Of a stretch of 64,000 bases of DNA, positions 34,500 through 44,579 are shown in pieces (positions within the stretch are counted from its first letter, which is position 1; the number at the start of each line of letters is the position of its first letter). This DNA comes from Chrysoperla carnea (taxonomy: Eukaryota > Arthropoda > Insecta > Neuroptera > Chrysopidae): assembly GCF_905475395.1 (NCBI RefSeq), contig NC_058341.1, positions 69,571,501 to 69,635,500 of the forward strand, read 5' to 3'. The position numbers were made by a program, and so were the translations under genes. The notes under the pieces were generated by a model, which was not told where the DNA came from, searched no databases, and saw nothing but the letters and a program-made list of their open reading frames with translations.

Positions 34500-34985
34500 C
34501 TAGCTGTTACCCGCCCGCTTTGCGTGGCGTAAAATATACCCGCTTTGCTGGGCAACATCCCCACTTGCACCCCTCCCTCCACATTTCCTCGCGTTGTATA
34601 ACATTTTTGTAATGTACACGTCATGCTCTTTTATTTGATACCCCACTTAGGTATATTTGCAAATATTCGATATTTCCTTCCCACTTTCTCGCTACACCTT
34701 TCTACCCTCCGAAGGTAAAAAAAAATTTCTAAATGTAATTTAAAACATTCTGACCAAGTTTTAAACTATTAAAAGCCATAATTTAAAAATATGAATTTTT
34801 TATTCATGAACACCCCCGCAACCCCCCTTGTGGGTGGAATTTCGTAAAATCCGTTCTTAGCTGACCTCTACTTGGCAAAAGGAATATTCCTGCCAAATTT
34901 CAAGTCTCTAGGTCTTACAGTTCCAGAGATATCGTGATGAGTGACTATCTATATAGATCTATAGAAAGTCTCCTATATATATATA
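34500..34985 (-). mobile_element. Non-autonomous Helitron, copy 1 of a head-to-tail pair
   Basis: On the minus strand it ends ...GGGTAACAGCTAG|T. Its body, from CCCGCTTTGCTGGGCAACAT onward, is about 97% like the next copy. Its 5' end runs directly into the 3' end of the next element with no spacer. Confidence 0.8.
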
Positions 34986-35443
34986 CTAGCTGGGAACTAC
35001 CCGCTTTGCTGGGCAACATCCCCACTTGCACCCCTCCCTCCACATTTCCTTGCGTTGGATAACAGTTTTGTAATGTACACGTCATGCTCTTTTATTTGAT
35101 ACCCCACTTAGGTATATTTGTAAATATTCGATATTTCCTTCCCACTTTCTCCCTACACCTTTCTACCCTCCGAAGGTTAAAAAAATTTCTAAATATAATT
35201 TATAACATTCTGACCAAGTTTTGAACTATTAAAAGCCATAATTGAAAAATATGAATTTTTTATTCATGAACACCCCCGCAACCCCCCTTGTGGGTGGAAT
35301 TTCGTAAAATCCGTTCTTAGCTGACCTCTACTTGGCAAAAGGAATATTCCTGCCAAATTTCAAGTCTCTAGGTCTTATAGTTCCAGAGATATCGTGATGA
35401 GTGACTATCTATATCTATAGAAAGTCTCCTATATATTTATAGA
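34986..35443 (-). mobile_element. Non-autonomous Helitron, copy 2 of a head-to-tail pair
   Basis: On the minus strand it starts A|TCTATAAATATATAGGAG and ends CCCAGCTAG. It shares with copy 1 the blocks GCACCCCTCCCTCCACATTT, GTACACGTCATGCTC, CATGAACACCCCCGCAACC and CCAGAGATATCGTGATGAG. A poly-A tract follows on the plus strand (35451-35475). Confidence 0.85.
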
Positions 35444-35634
35444 TAAAATTAAAAAAAAAAAAAAAAAAAAAAAAATGAATCGGTTCAAATAGTAAGTCTA
35501 TTGTTCCTAATTTCATACTAAATCCCCATCTAATAATTTTTGGAGGGATCAATTTTTTGTTTCAAAACATGTGAATTTCAAAAATCGAAAAAAAATCGGT
35601 AAGAAAGAGTACTTTTAAAAATCAATTTACATAT

Positions 35635-36102
35635 GATTCCGTTATGAATGATTTGGGGCAAAGATTGTCTCCGGAGGTACTCGACCAATTTCAGTTGGGA
35701 GTTTTACTACGTGAACCAAATGTTGATATCAAGGAGCTGAATATCGATATCCAGGCAGTAAAAAAAGTGGTTTAGATGTACAGGCGGTTCATTAATGATA
35801 ATGAATCAACGGCATCAATAAATTAATTCCGTCTCTGGATGGCCAAATGGAAAATAGAATGTGAAAACACTTCCGCCATACCAGAGTCGGTAGCTCATCT
35901 CATTGAAGCATGCGACCAAGATTTGTACCGCAACTCTTCCAGCCAGCGTAGCTACCGCAGAGAGATCGTTTTCTACACTTCACGAGGTAAAATCTTGATT
36001 GCGTGCTTCAATAGAACAAGAAAGATTATTCGGGCTAGGTTTTCTAAACATCTGGATATCGATGATATTGTCAAAGCTTTCGCGAAAAAAATGAAAGCTT
36101 GA
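35635..36102 (+). pseudogene. hAT transposase relic, C-terminal dimerisation region
   Basis: A second hAT-type relic, of a different subgroup from that at 24757. Frame 1 gives RLSPEVLDQFQLGVLLREP (about 35665) and a stop at 35773. After a second stop comes MAKWKIECENTSAIPESVAH and LIEACDQDLY (35839-35928). The dimerisation signature TLPASVATAERSFSTLHEVK then appears only in a shifted frame (about 35931), with a stop and LRASIEQERLFGLGFLNI, and the original frame resumes at LDIDDIVKAFAKKMKA before the stop. The 87-residue ORF at 35839-36102 is therefore correct at both ends but out of frame in the middle. Catalytic parts are missing. Confidence 0.82.
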
Positions 36103-36561
36103 ACTTGTAATTTAAGTAAGAACTAAAATAAAATTATTTAATGCAAAATCTCTACAGGTGTTTAATTTAATTTGAATTTTAAAAATTTCACCAAAATTGG
36201 TTCAGTAGTTTAGAGTCTAAATGCAACACTGTGATGTGCAACCAAACACACATTTACTTTTTTAATTATTGTCAGCGAACAAACTAACATTTTACAAGTT
36301 TATCAATTTATTACTGTTCGCCCCACGACTTTGCCTACGTGGGCAAATACACTGTACAAAATTTTGGCTAGGGCGTCAGATATTTTGTAAACATCTCTTT
36401 TTTAAGAATGATAGTAGTTAATATTTCGATTCGCATTTGGACGATTTTCAGGTGCTGTGCCGTGCCCATCACCTTTTTTGAAGGTTGGATCCGCGCTTGG
36501 TTATTTTTTTATAAAAAGAAAAAAAAAAGTTACTACAGAGACTTGCTATTAGTTTACATTG
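36103..36561. other. Non-coding, nothing recognised
   Basis: No supported gene. The 72-residue ORF at 36408-36626 crosses into the foldback arm and is not supported. Confidence 0.3.
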
Positions 36562-37249
36562 TAATCCAATTAACCTGCGCAACGAGTGACAAAATGGCTA
36601 TCAGAAAACAAAAAACTCGTTGTTGAAGAAAACAAGCCAAAAAACAGAGTGTTTTTTGTTGATGGTTAATGAATGGCTAAGTTAACGCAAAAAATTCGCT
36701 AATGTAAAAAAAACGGTTTTTTAGATCTCCAAAAACCTCCATCCATTTACGTCAAACAAGTCCGATTTGGATGCCGAGAAAACTTGAAAAAAAGAGCGAA
36801 AATAGGTGTTCATAAAATCACCTAATTAGTTCATTTCCGGTTGTCTGTCTGTCTATCTGTCATCTGTCCGTCTGTCATCACGATTACTCAAAAACGAAAA
36901 GAGATATCAAGCTGAAATTTTTATATCGTGCCGAGGACGTAAAAAGTGAGGTCGAGTTCGTAAATGAACAACATCTAAATCTGACTTACCTGACGTGAAT
37001 GGATAAGTTTTCTTGATATCTAGAACTTCATCACTTAATCTTTTGCATTGTACGTCAACTTTTTTTTAATCGCAAGAAAATCTTTTTTTTTTTTACTTTT
37101 GCGATTTTTTTAGGGTAACTTAGCCATTGAATGGCCGCAAACAAAAAACGCTATGTTTCTTGGCTTGTTTTCTTCTATAACAACGTCTTTTTTGTTTTCT
37201 GATAGCAATTTTGTCAAAAACTTTAGGCCTTCGTAGATTAATTGGATTA
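36562..37249. mobile_element. Foldback MITE with a family A fragment in its loop
   Basis: Arms of about 200 bp: left 36562-36775 and right 36972-37249 are inverted (shared TAATCCAATTAAxCT, TGACAAAATxGCTATCAGAA, GAAGAAAACAAGCCA, AATGGCTAAGTTA, ATCCATTxACGTCA). The loop is occupied by a family A fragment (36805-36971). The ORFs at 36408-36626 and 37110-37295 come from the two arms. Confidence 0.75.
36805..36975 (-). repeat. Family A fragment
   Basis: AAATAGGTGTTCATAAAATC, CACCTAATTAGTTCATTTCC, a GTCTGTCTGTCT microsatellite, AAAAACGAAAAGAGATATCA and GTGAGGTCGAGTTCGTAAAT, truncated at both ends inside the foldback loop. Confidence 0.8.
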
Positions 37250-37429
37250 TTTTGACAATAATTTGGAGTGTAAAGTAGTAAGAATTCATTGCCATCCTGG
37301 CGCGGTTATCTAATTACACCAAACCTGTAAGGCATCACACCACAAAACTAATATTTATAATTAATTACTAATACAGTTATTTGTATTTTCAAAATTTTTT
37401 TGATAGCAAATCGACTACAAATCGCGTTG

Positions 37430-37600
37430 AATATTTGTTAAAGTATAGACAGAAGAAAAAAGCACAAAATGATCTTACAAAATTTAACATGTGCATAATG
37501 AATCATTAAAACCAGCAAAAAAATCACAAGAAATCTGAGTAAAAAAAGTATGCGCTACATTTATAATATACGAAGATGCGGTAGGAACATAGTTCCTATC
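37430..37600 (-). repeat. Family B fragment
   Basis: Contains, reversed, the family B blocks GCACAAAATGATCTTACAAA, CATGTGCATAATGAATC and GCGCTACATTTATAATATAC. It overlaps the first unit of the 378-bp tandem duplication, so that unit began within a family B end. Confidence 0.7.
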
Positions 37601-38304
37601 GGGTTTTAATAAAATATCCAATTTTGCTTCCATAATTAAATAAAAAGATATTAAATATCAAGTTCAGTGAGAAAAAAAAGACTTTGGCTGTCGGTAGGTT
37701 TGACCACACTCTCTAACGCTCAATCTCGCTTGTATACAAGTCCACGATTTAGCTGATTGCGCTCTAAGTACACTGTAATAAGTTAACAATATACAGTGCA
37801 TCGCAATGAAGATGAGTACACCCTCATACTCACGTTATTTAGAGAAATATCGATTTAAAATTTTGCACTCACACAGAGTGATGGGTCTGATTTTTTAAGA
37901 TACTTGATCGAAATCAGAACTAGCGCTAAGCGCTACATTTATAATGTACGAAGATGCGGTAGGAACATAGTTCCTATCGGGTTTTAATAAAATATCCAAT
38001 TTTGCTTCCATAATTAAATAAAAAGATATTAAATATCAAGTTCAGTGAGAAAAAAAAGACTTTGGCTGTCGGTAGGTTTGACCTCACTCTCTAACGCTCA
38101 ATCTCGCTTGTATAAAAGTCCACGATTTAGCTGATTGCGCTCTAAGACACTGTAATAAGTTAACAATATACAGTGCATCGCAATGAAGATGAGTACACCC
38201 TCATACTCACGTTATTTAGAGAAATATCGATTTAAAATTTTGCACTCACACAGAGTGATGGGTCTGATTTTTTAAGATACTTGATCGAAATCAGAACTAG
38301 CGCT
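37552..38304. repeat. 378-bp tandem duplication, ~99% identical
   Basis: Unit 1 is 37552-37929, unit 2 is 37930-38304. Both begin GCGCTACATTTATAAT and end CAGAACTAGCGCT. I count about four differences, such as GTACAC versus GACAC and TATACAAG versus TATAAAAG. No long ORF. It includes short palindromes (AGGAACATAGTTCCT; GATGAGTACACCCTCATACT). Confidence 0.92.
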
Positions 38305-38809
38305 TTTTTCTGCTAAACGCACCCACTCTGTTGCCAATTTCAGTTAGTATATTTTCAAAGTTCAAACGATCAACGGTTTGGGCGGCCACTTCTATATTAC
38401 GGTTCTATATTATTACTTCTATGTAATTGGCTGATAACCGGATAAATAATGAAAAACCATCCGATTTTAAACAAATTCCAATAAAACTGCTTTTTTAATT
38501 TAAACCAAATCAAAATCAAAAGTTGTTGCGTTATACCATTATTTTATAGGTATACATATGAAAACAATTGTTAAAATTGTGTAAAATGCATTCAATTTGA
38601 TAAAAAATGTATCCAACTCTGTTTAAATATAAGGAAACATGTAAATAATTAACGAAATTTTAAAATATCCTTAATTACCCGGTAATATAAGATTACTTGC
38701 TAATTTGTCCCGCAGTACTTAAATTACCTGGAAAACGGGTACGCTGGGGCTAAATAAACGATATTCTAAAAGAAAAACTTTTTTTATAGTTTTAATAAAT
38801 AAATATTAA
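38305..38809. other. Non-coding, nothing recognised
   Basis: AT-rich spacer between the tandem duplication and the zinc-finger pseudogene. Confidence 0.3.
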
Positions 38810-39412
38810 TTTGTTTATTAAAATAACAATATTTTTATGTTTATGATCTTTTAGTTCATTTTGATTAATAATTATTAGATCACAATCTTCACATGCATAT
38901 GGAGGTGTTGGTGACCTTATGTTTTACTACACACGGAGGTGTTTTCGCTAATATGCATTCTTCGTTTATGACGAACTAAATTGTGTTCAACGTTCAATTT
39001 TTTCTCACAAATATCACACGAGAATGGTTTTTCTCCAGTATGAGTTCGTTCATGTTTAACTAAATTGCTTTTTACTAAATTTACTAAATTGCTAAAATAC
39101 AATTTCTGCTTGTGCAGTTTTTTAGGTTTACGTAATTTAATTTTAGTTGTAAATATTTAATCACAAAAATAATTTTCCTTTAACAATTCTTGATATTAAT
39201 TTGAATCAGCTTCAGTTTCTTCAAACATTTCATCTTAACTTTCATCTTTTATAATTAATTCTGAATGTAACTTTTGTTTAATGTCATTAACCTCTTCTTT
39301 GATTTCCAATTCTAAACATCATTCTTCATTTTTCATAATTTAACCTATATTTTATTTTAGTATCTTTTAAATAAATATTATAAATAAATAATTATAATTA
39401 AAAATTCTCACC
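38810..39412 (-). pseudogene. C2H2 zinc-finger pseudogene, paralogue of the gene at 41361
   Basis: Inverted, decayed relative of the zinc-finger gene. From the ATG at 39336 the minus strand reads MKNEE, stop, then EIKEEVNDIKQKLHSELIIK and DEMFEETEADS with further stops; this corresponds to the [15 protein letters not shown] and [10 protein letters not shown] region of the intact gene. After damaged sequence come one normal finger (FSCDICEKKLNVEHNLVRHK) and, in another frame, [20 protein letters not shown] and HKHKNIVILINK, which matches the C-terminus of the intact protein. Most fingers have been lost. A donor (GTGAGA, at 39411) and an acceptor (ATATAG, ending at 39345) bound a 67-nt intron in the position found in the intact gene, so the copy arose at DNA level rather than from mRNA. 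At least four in-frame stops make it inactive. Confidence 0.85.
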
Positions 39413-39690
39413 GTCCATTATTAATTGTGGTCGTAATGTTATGGTATAATCAAACTATACGAGCGGATTGAAAGCAATTGAAAGATGCTTTAAGAACCAA
39501 GATACAGAGACTATATCAGTAAACAGATGAATAAGTTAAATGCACAAGTTTAAGGCCATTTTTATTTCTAATTGACGATGGTAGATGGTGTAACAAGCTA
39601 ATAAACTATAAATAAAAACAAAAAAAATTTTAGTTGGATAGTTGGAAATATTTTAAGTTTAAGTTTGTAACAACTGGTAAATTGGTCATA

Positions 39691-40158
39691 TCAATCAATA
39701 TACATAGTATAAAACAAAGTCGCTTTCTCTGTCCCTATGTCCATATGTCCCTTTGTATGCTTAAATCTTTGAAACTGCGCAACGGATTTTGATGCGGTTT
39801 TTTTTAATAGATAGAGTGATTCAAGAGGAAGGTTTTTATGTATAAAGTATAATACATCCATATTATAGTAGAGTAAGGGGTTGAAATAGGGGTTGAAAGG
39901 GATATGCTTCAATATTGACACGATATACAACCAGCTTCAAAGATCTATTGTTTTTATCTACTTTTAACCTTCGGAGGGTAGAAAGGTGTAGCGAGAAAGT
40001 GGGAAGGAATTATCGAATATTTACAAATATACCTAAGTGGGGTATAAAATAAAAGAGCATGACGTGTACATTACAAAACTGTTATCCCACGCAAGGAAAT
40101 GCGGAGGGAGGGGTGCAAGTGGGGATGTTGCCCAGCAAAGCGGGTAGTTCACAGCTAG
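39691..40158 (+). mobile_element. Non-autonomous Helitron
   Basis: Starts near TCAATCAATATACATAG (the exact TC is ambiguous, 39691 or 39695), with AAAACAAAGTCGCTTTCTCT and GCGCAACGGATTTTGATGCGG, and ends GCCCAGCAAAGCGGGTAG...CAGCTAG|T. The 3' half is the reverse complement of the Helitrons at 34500-35443. The ORF on the minus strand is a by-product. Confidence 0.83.
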
Positions 40159-40478
40159 TTTGTTAATAACTGAAAAATTTAATTCAAAGAGGTTATATAT
40201 CATATATCAATTTAAGTATCATATATGAATTTTGAATTATTTTGTAAACAATGACACATTAAATTTAATATATTTGGTATAAAATTAAAATATGGCATTG
40301 TGTTCAATTCGTTCAAATTGAGAACGTTCACAAAACCAAAAAAAAATATGTTATTTAGAACAGACAAAAACATGTTATTTACACATTTCATTTCTAAGTA
40401 AGTTTTTAGATGATATATTTATATTTCAATCTTTCTCAATTTATATTTCAATCAATTATGTTCCTATCGTGAGACGTT
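40159..40478. other. Non-coding spacer
   Basis: AT-rich with two near-copies of TATATCATATATCAATTTAA-like sequence around 40195-40225. Nothing else seen. Confidence 0.3.
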
Positions 40479-40486
40479 CTACAGAT

Positions 40487-40860
40487 CATGAAGGTTATAA
40501 AGAAGGAGAACGATCGCTACGTGTTAAAGCGCGTCTGTCCCTGAAAAAATGTAGAATTTATAGTTCATTTTTCAGCCACCAGCCGCGCTGTCATCATTAA
40601 GTAGTATCTGCGAAGTTAGCTGTTTATGAGTACAAGTATATGAAGTTAGTTGCATAATGTACAAATTGATATATCATTTCAAATTAGCGCACAACAGCCC
40701 GCTTTTATTGATACAACTTAACGATCGCAGCGATCGAGAACGATCGCTATAGAAACTATTGTCCCCGAAATATGGATAAAATAGGTGAGGACTTATTTTA
40801 TCCATATTTCGGGGACAATATTTTCTATAGCGATCGTTCTCTTTCTTTATAACCTTCATG
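40487..40860. mobile_element. P-element-like MITE, copy 1
   Basis: Ends CATGAAGGTTATAAAGAAGG (left) and its complement (right), with inverted repeats of about 32 bp reaching GAACGATCGCTA. A perfect 8-bp duplication CTACAGAT flanks it (40479-40486 and 40861-40868). CATG ends plus an 8-bp duplication are shared with P elements; hAT is the alternative. Compared with copy 2 the right half contains an additional inverted copy of the right end, so 40738-40836 folds into a long hairpin (ATTGTCCCCGAAATATGGAT and its complement). No transposase is encoded. Confidence 0.88.
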
Positions 40861-40891
40861 CTACAGATGCTAACAAATTCATAATCTAATT

Positions 40892-41144
40892 CATGAAGGT
40901 TATAAAGAAGGAGAACGATCGCTATGTACTACTAAAGCATTAGCGCACCTGTCCCTGAAAATTTGTAGAATTTATAGTTCATTTTCAGCCACCAGCCGCG
41001 CTGTCGTCGGTAAGTAGTATATTAGCGCACAACAGCCCGCATTTAATGATACAACTTAGCGATCCCAGCACCTCACTTATTTTTTCAAAATATTGGGGAC
41101 AATATTTTCTATAGCGATCGTTCTCCTTCTTTATAACCTTCATG
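40892..41144. mobile_element. P-element-like MITE, copy 2
   Basis: Same ends as copy 1, 253 bp, flanked by a perfect 8-bp duplication ATCTAATT (40884-40891 and 41145-41152). It shares TGTCCCTGAAAA, CAGCCACCAGCCGCGCTGTC and TTAGCGCACAACAGCCCGC with copy 1. It lies about 100 bp upstream of the apparent first exon of the zinc-finger gene. Confidence 0.92.
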
Positions 41145-41152
41145 ATCTAATT

Positions 41153-41247
41153 TATATTTTTGCAGCCATTTCCACTTACACAGCGACCTATGGTTTGCAC
41201 GTGCTTCCTGTATATGTATGTATAACCTGTTTGGTGATTTATGAATG
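41153..41247 (+). promoter_or_regulatory. Probable core promoter and 5' exon of the zinc-finger gene
   Basis: TATATTT at about 41154 is a candidate TATA box directly after the MITE. The presumed leader ends at the donor ATGAATG|GTAAGA (41247/41248). It holds an upstream ATG at 41241 whose frame, after splicing, ends within six codons. Confidence 0.45.
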
Positions 41248-41336
41248 GTAAGAAATTTTTATTATTTTATTTTTTATATTATATTTAAAATGTTATCATA
41301 TTATATTTACAATATTTATGTTCATGGTGAAAATAG
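41248..41336 (+). other. Predicted intron in the 5' region of the zinc-finger gene
   Basis: Strong donor GTAAGA and acceptor AAAATAG bound 89 AT-rich bases. Splicing would place an ATG (41245-41247) directly before the junction and in frame with the ORF (M-V-L-L-I-N-Y...). The pseudogene shows a matching intron, which supports the model. Confidence 0.65.
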
Positions 41337-41360
41337 GTTTTGTTAATTAATTATACCGAA

Positions 41361-43310
41361 ATGTCAAAAGAATTTTACTCAAATAATGATGAAATGGATG
41401 AGGATATTGATGAAACACAAATAGTTGAAAATGACAAAACAAAAATTGAAATAGAGTTACAAACAGGACTAATTTTAATTGATGGATTAACAAATATTGA
41501 AAATGGTGAACAAATATTGAAAAAAGAAAAAATTAAAATTGAACAAGAGTTAAATTTACAATTAGTTGATTGCAATGACGAAGAAATATCAAAAGAATTT
41601 TATTCAAACCATGATGAAATGGATGAGAATATTGATGAGATGTTGAAAAAATCAAAAATTAAAATTGAACAAGCTTTACATTCGGAATTAATTTTAAAAC
41701 ATGAAGATTTCGACGAAATGTTTAACAGATGTGAATCAGAAAATGATGAAATGTTAAAAGAAATTCACACAAATACACAAAAAGAGCTTTTTTCGTGTGA
41801 TGTTTGTAACCAAAAATTCAACAAAAAAACTAGCTTGAAAATACATAGACGAGTTCATTCTGGAGAGAAACCTTATTCTTGTAATATTTGTAATAAAACA
41901 TTCAGAGAAAAATCTAATCTTGCTGTACATGAACGAAGACATACCGGCGAAAAACCCTATTCATGTGAAATTTATGATAAAACATTCGTTGCTGTTGGTG
42001 ATCTATGTAACCATAAAAAAATTCATAAAGGTAAAAAGCCGCATGCATGTGATGTTTGTGACCAAAAGTTCAGAACTAGTACCAAATTAACTTATCATAA
42101 ACGAACTCATACAGGAGAAAAACCTTACGTGTGTGATGTATGTGATAACGCATTCACCAGCAACGGCAATTTAGTTAGACATAAACGAATCCATACAGGA
42201 GAAAGACCTTATTCTTGTAATGTTTGTAATAAAAAATTCACTCATTCTGAGAGTATGGTTAGACATAAACTTGTTCATTCTGGAGAAAAACCTCATTCTT
42301 GTAATATTTGTAATAAAACATTCAGAGATAAATGTTATGCTGCTAGACATATGCTAGGGCATACCGGAGAAAAACGTTATTCTTGTAATATTTGTAATAA
42401 AACATTCAGAGATAAATGTTATGTTGCTAAACATAAGCTAAGACATACCGGAGAAAAACGTTATTCTTGTAATATTTGTAATAAAACATTCAGAGAAAAA
42501 TCTAATCTTGCTGTACATGAACGAAGACATACCGGCGAAAAACCCTATTCATGTGAAATTTGTGATAAAACATTCGCTGCTGCTGGTGATCTAATTACAC
42601 ATAAAAAAATTCATACAGGAAAAAAGGCGCATGCATGTGATGTTTGTGATAAAAAATTCAAATCCAGGTACAATTTAAGTAGTCACAAACGAACTCATAC
42701 CGGAGAAACACCTTACTCATGTGATGTTTGTAATAAATCATACAGATATAGTGGTGATTTAGTTGTACATAAACGAACACATACTCAAGAAAAACCTTTT
42801 AAATGTGAAATTTGTGATCAAAAATTTACTTCGAATTTACTTTTATTGAGACACAAACGAATTCATACAGCAGAAGAATATTTTGATTGTGATGTTTGTG
42901 GTAAAATATTCTACCGTAAAGAACATTTAGATACTCATAAAAGAACTCATACGGGAGAAAGACCTCATTCATGCAATGTTTGTAATAAAACATTTACTCA
43001 GCACAGCAGCCTAAATATACACAAACGAACTCATACAGGAGAGAAGCCATATACATGTGATGTTTGTGATAAAGCATTCAGTCTGAAGCATACTTTAACT
43101 AAGCATAAACGAACGCATTTAGGAGACAAGCCATATTGTTGTTATGTTTGTCATAGAACATTTAGCATGAAAATAAACTTTGTAAAACATAGAAGAATTC
43201 ATAGTGATCAAACTCCATATGCGTGTGAAGATTGCGACAGAATATTTACAAATAAAAACGAATTGAATGATCATAAACATCTAAATGTTATTATTTTAAT
43301 TAACAAATAA
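41361..43310 (+). CDS. C2H2 zinc-finger protein with ~18 finger modules
   Basis: Probable nuclear DNA-binding protein. From the ATG at 41361 ([10 protein letters not shown]) it has 649 residues; splicing to an ATG before the intron (41245) would add nine. The first ~140 residues are acidic and contain two related repeats (SKEFYSNxDEMDExIDE and KIKIEQxL), with no ZAD or BTB domain visible. Then come 18 tandem modules joined by TGEKP-like linkers: 16 fit C-x2-C-x12-H-x3-H, the third lacks its second cysteine (CEIYDKTF), and the last ends without a normal second histidine. Modules 2-4 and 9-11 are near duplicates, as are 7 and 8, so the array has grown by internal duplication. AATAAA overlaps the stop region (AACAAATAAAA), a possible poly-A signal. 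Two MITEs sit immediately upstream, and a decayed paralogue lies at 38810. Target and role are unknown. Confidence 0.93.
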   Translation: MSKEFYSNNDEMDEDIDETQIVENDKTKIEIELQTGLILIDGLTNIENGEQILKKEKIKIEQELNLQLVDCNDEEISKEFYSNHDEMDENIDEMLKKSKIKIEQALHSELILKHEDFDEMFNRCESENDEMLKEIHTNTQKELFSCDVCNQKFNKKTSLKIHRRVHSGEKPYSCNICNKTFREKSNLAVHERRHTGEKPYSCEIYDKTFVAVGDLCNHKKIHKGKKPHACDVCDQKFRTSTKLTYHKRTHTGEKPYVCDVCDNAFTSNGNLVRHKRIHTGERPYSCNVCNKKFTHSESMVRHKLVHSGEKPHSCNICNKTFRDKCYAARHMLGHTGEKRYSCNICNKTFRDKCYVAKHKLRHTGEKRYSCNICNKTFREKSNLAVHERRHTGEKPYSCEICDKTFAAAGDLITHKKIHTGKKAHACDVCDKKFKSRYNLSSHKRTHTGETPYSCDVCNKSYRYSGDLVVHKRTHTQEKPFKCEICDQKFTSNLLLLRHKRIHTAEEYFDCDVCGKIFYRKEHLDTHKRTHTGERPHSCNVCNKTFTQHSSLNIHKRTHTGEKPYTCDVCDKAFSLKHTLTKHKRTHLGDKPYCCYVCHRTFSMKINFVKHRRIHSDQTPYACEDCDRIFTNKNELNDHKHLNVIILINK

Positions 43311-44579
43311 AAAAATTTTTAAATCAAGGGAAAAGTTTAAAATTGATTTCATAGAACCTGAGAGTGAAATCTTTAAAAATCAACATCGCCATAATTTTTA
43401 GTAGACGCTCGTTACTCTTGGCCATAATGCATAATCCATGTAAAAAAAATGTGAGCCGTCACGGGACGCCTGGCAGATGTGAAACATCGACATTATTTTG
43501 TAAAAGTAATATGCAGAAAAGAACAGATTGTGATAGGAACTAAATATGTCATAATGATAAAATAATATATTACGATTTTTTTTCCAGATAACGATGACTA
43601 TTGAATAAACATTTATTTTCATTAAATACAAAATATTTATTTAAATCACCGTACACAACTACTGCATATAGACTGTATATAGTGAGTGTATAGTAATAAT
43701 AATATAGTAGTGTGTATATAATAATAATATACACACTACTGCATATAGACTGTATATATATACCATCATATAGCGTGGCGCCACGCCAGAAATTGGTTTT
43801 ACGATACACTATACTATGACATGGTAACGATACACTACTTTAATTATAGAATTGTATGGATGCATATATAAAGAAAATATTGGAATGGAATGGATTGAAT
43901 TGGAATGTTGTAATAAAAATATGTAAATTATTTGATTTTGAAATTAATACATGTTTGTTTTTAAAAAAAAAAAAAGGTCGTTAAATTTATGGATTGTAGA
44001 AGAACATGGGAGAACAACCCGTTTAAAAGAAAAAACTAAAAAAATGAGTAAAATTAAGGTGGTACTGGTGTACTGAAATACCAATTAAAAAGAGTAAGAT
44101 GGATATCTAAACAAGTTAGAGTAGTCCCCATTCTCACGAGCGCCATTGTGGCCATTCAATGAAACCTCATTTTACGATTTTTGTTGGACACTTTTTTTAT
44201 TTTAACAGTCATACAAGATTATCTTTTACCACTGCCATTCATAATTCAATTGTTTATTTTGAAGCCTCTCACGACACGGACGTCTCGCAACAGGATGAAC
44301 TAGGTTGCCGACATCAACTGCGATTTAATCAAATTTTACTAGATTAAAATTTTATATTATTTAATTTTACTGCACATTGTAATCGTTTGGTATAAACGAT
44401 TGAAACAAAACAATTATTAATGTTGATCAAATAGTTTATTCATTAACGCAACCACATAATAATAAATTGAATTGGCCTTTTCATCATGTCATAAGCGCAA
44501 ATGCATCGTTTATTTGTTCGTACTGACAGCAATAAGTAGAACTAAGATAGAAAATATTTGTTATTCATTTTTAATCACA
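43311..44579. other. Non-coding; palindromic AT repeats
   Basis: Bases 43706-43742 form a palindrome (AGTAGTGTGTATAT, AATAATA, ATATACACACTACT), flanked by two copies of ACTGCATATAGACTGTATAT (about 43658 and 43739). The opposite ORFs at 43398-43809 are by-products. The 62-residue ORF at 44159 is not supported. Confidence 0.45.

Noticed and set aside
37552..38304. CRISPR-like or satellite array
   Set aside because: Only two units of 378 bp without spacers; a simple tandem duplication.
41340..41342. TTG as start codon of the zinc-finger protein
   Set aside because: Nuclear genes start at ATG; the first in-frame ATG is at 41361, or at 41245 after removing the predicted intron.
41375..41942. Minus-strand ORFs opposite the zinc-finger gene
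   Set aside because: Antisense shadows of the acidic N-terminal coding region.
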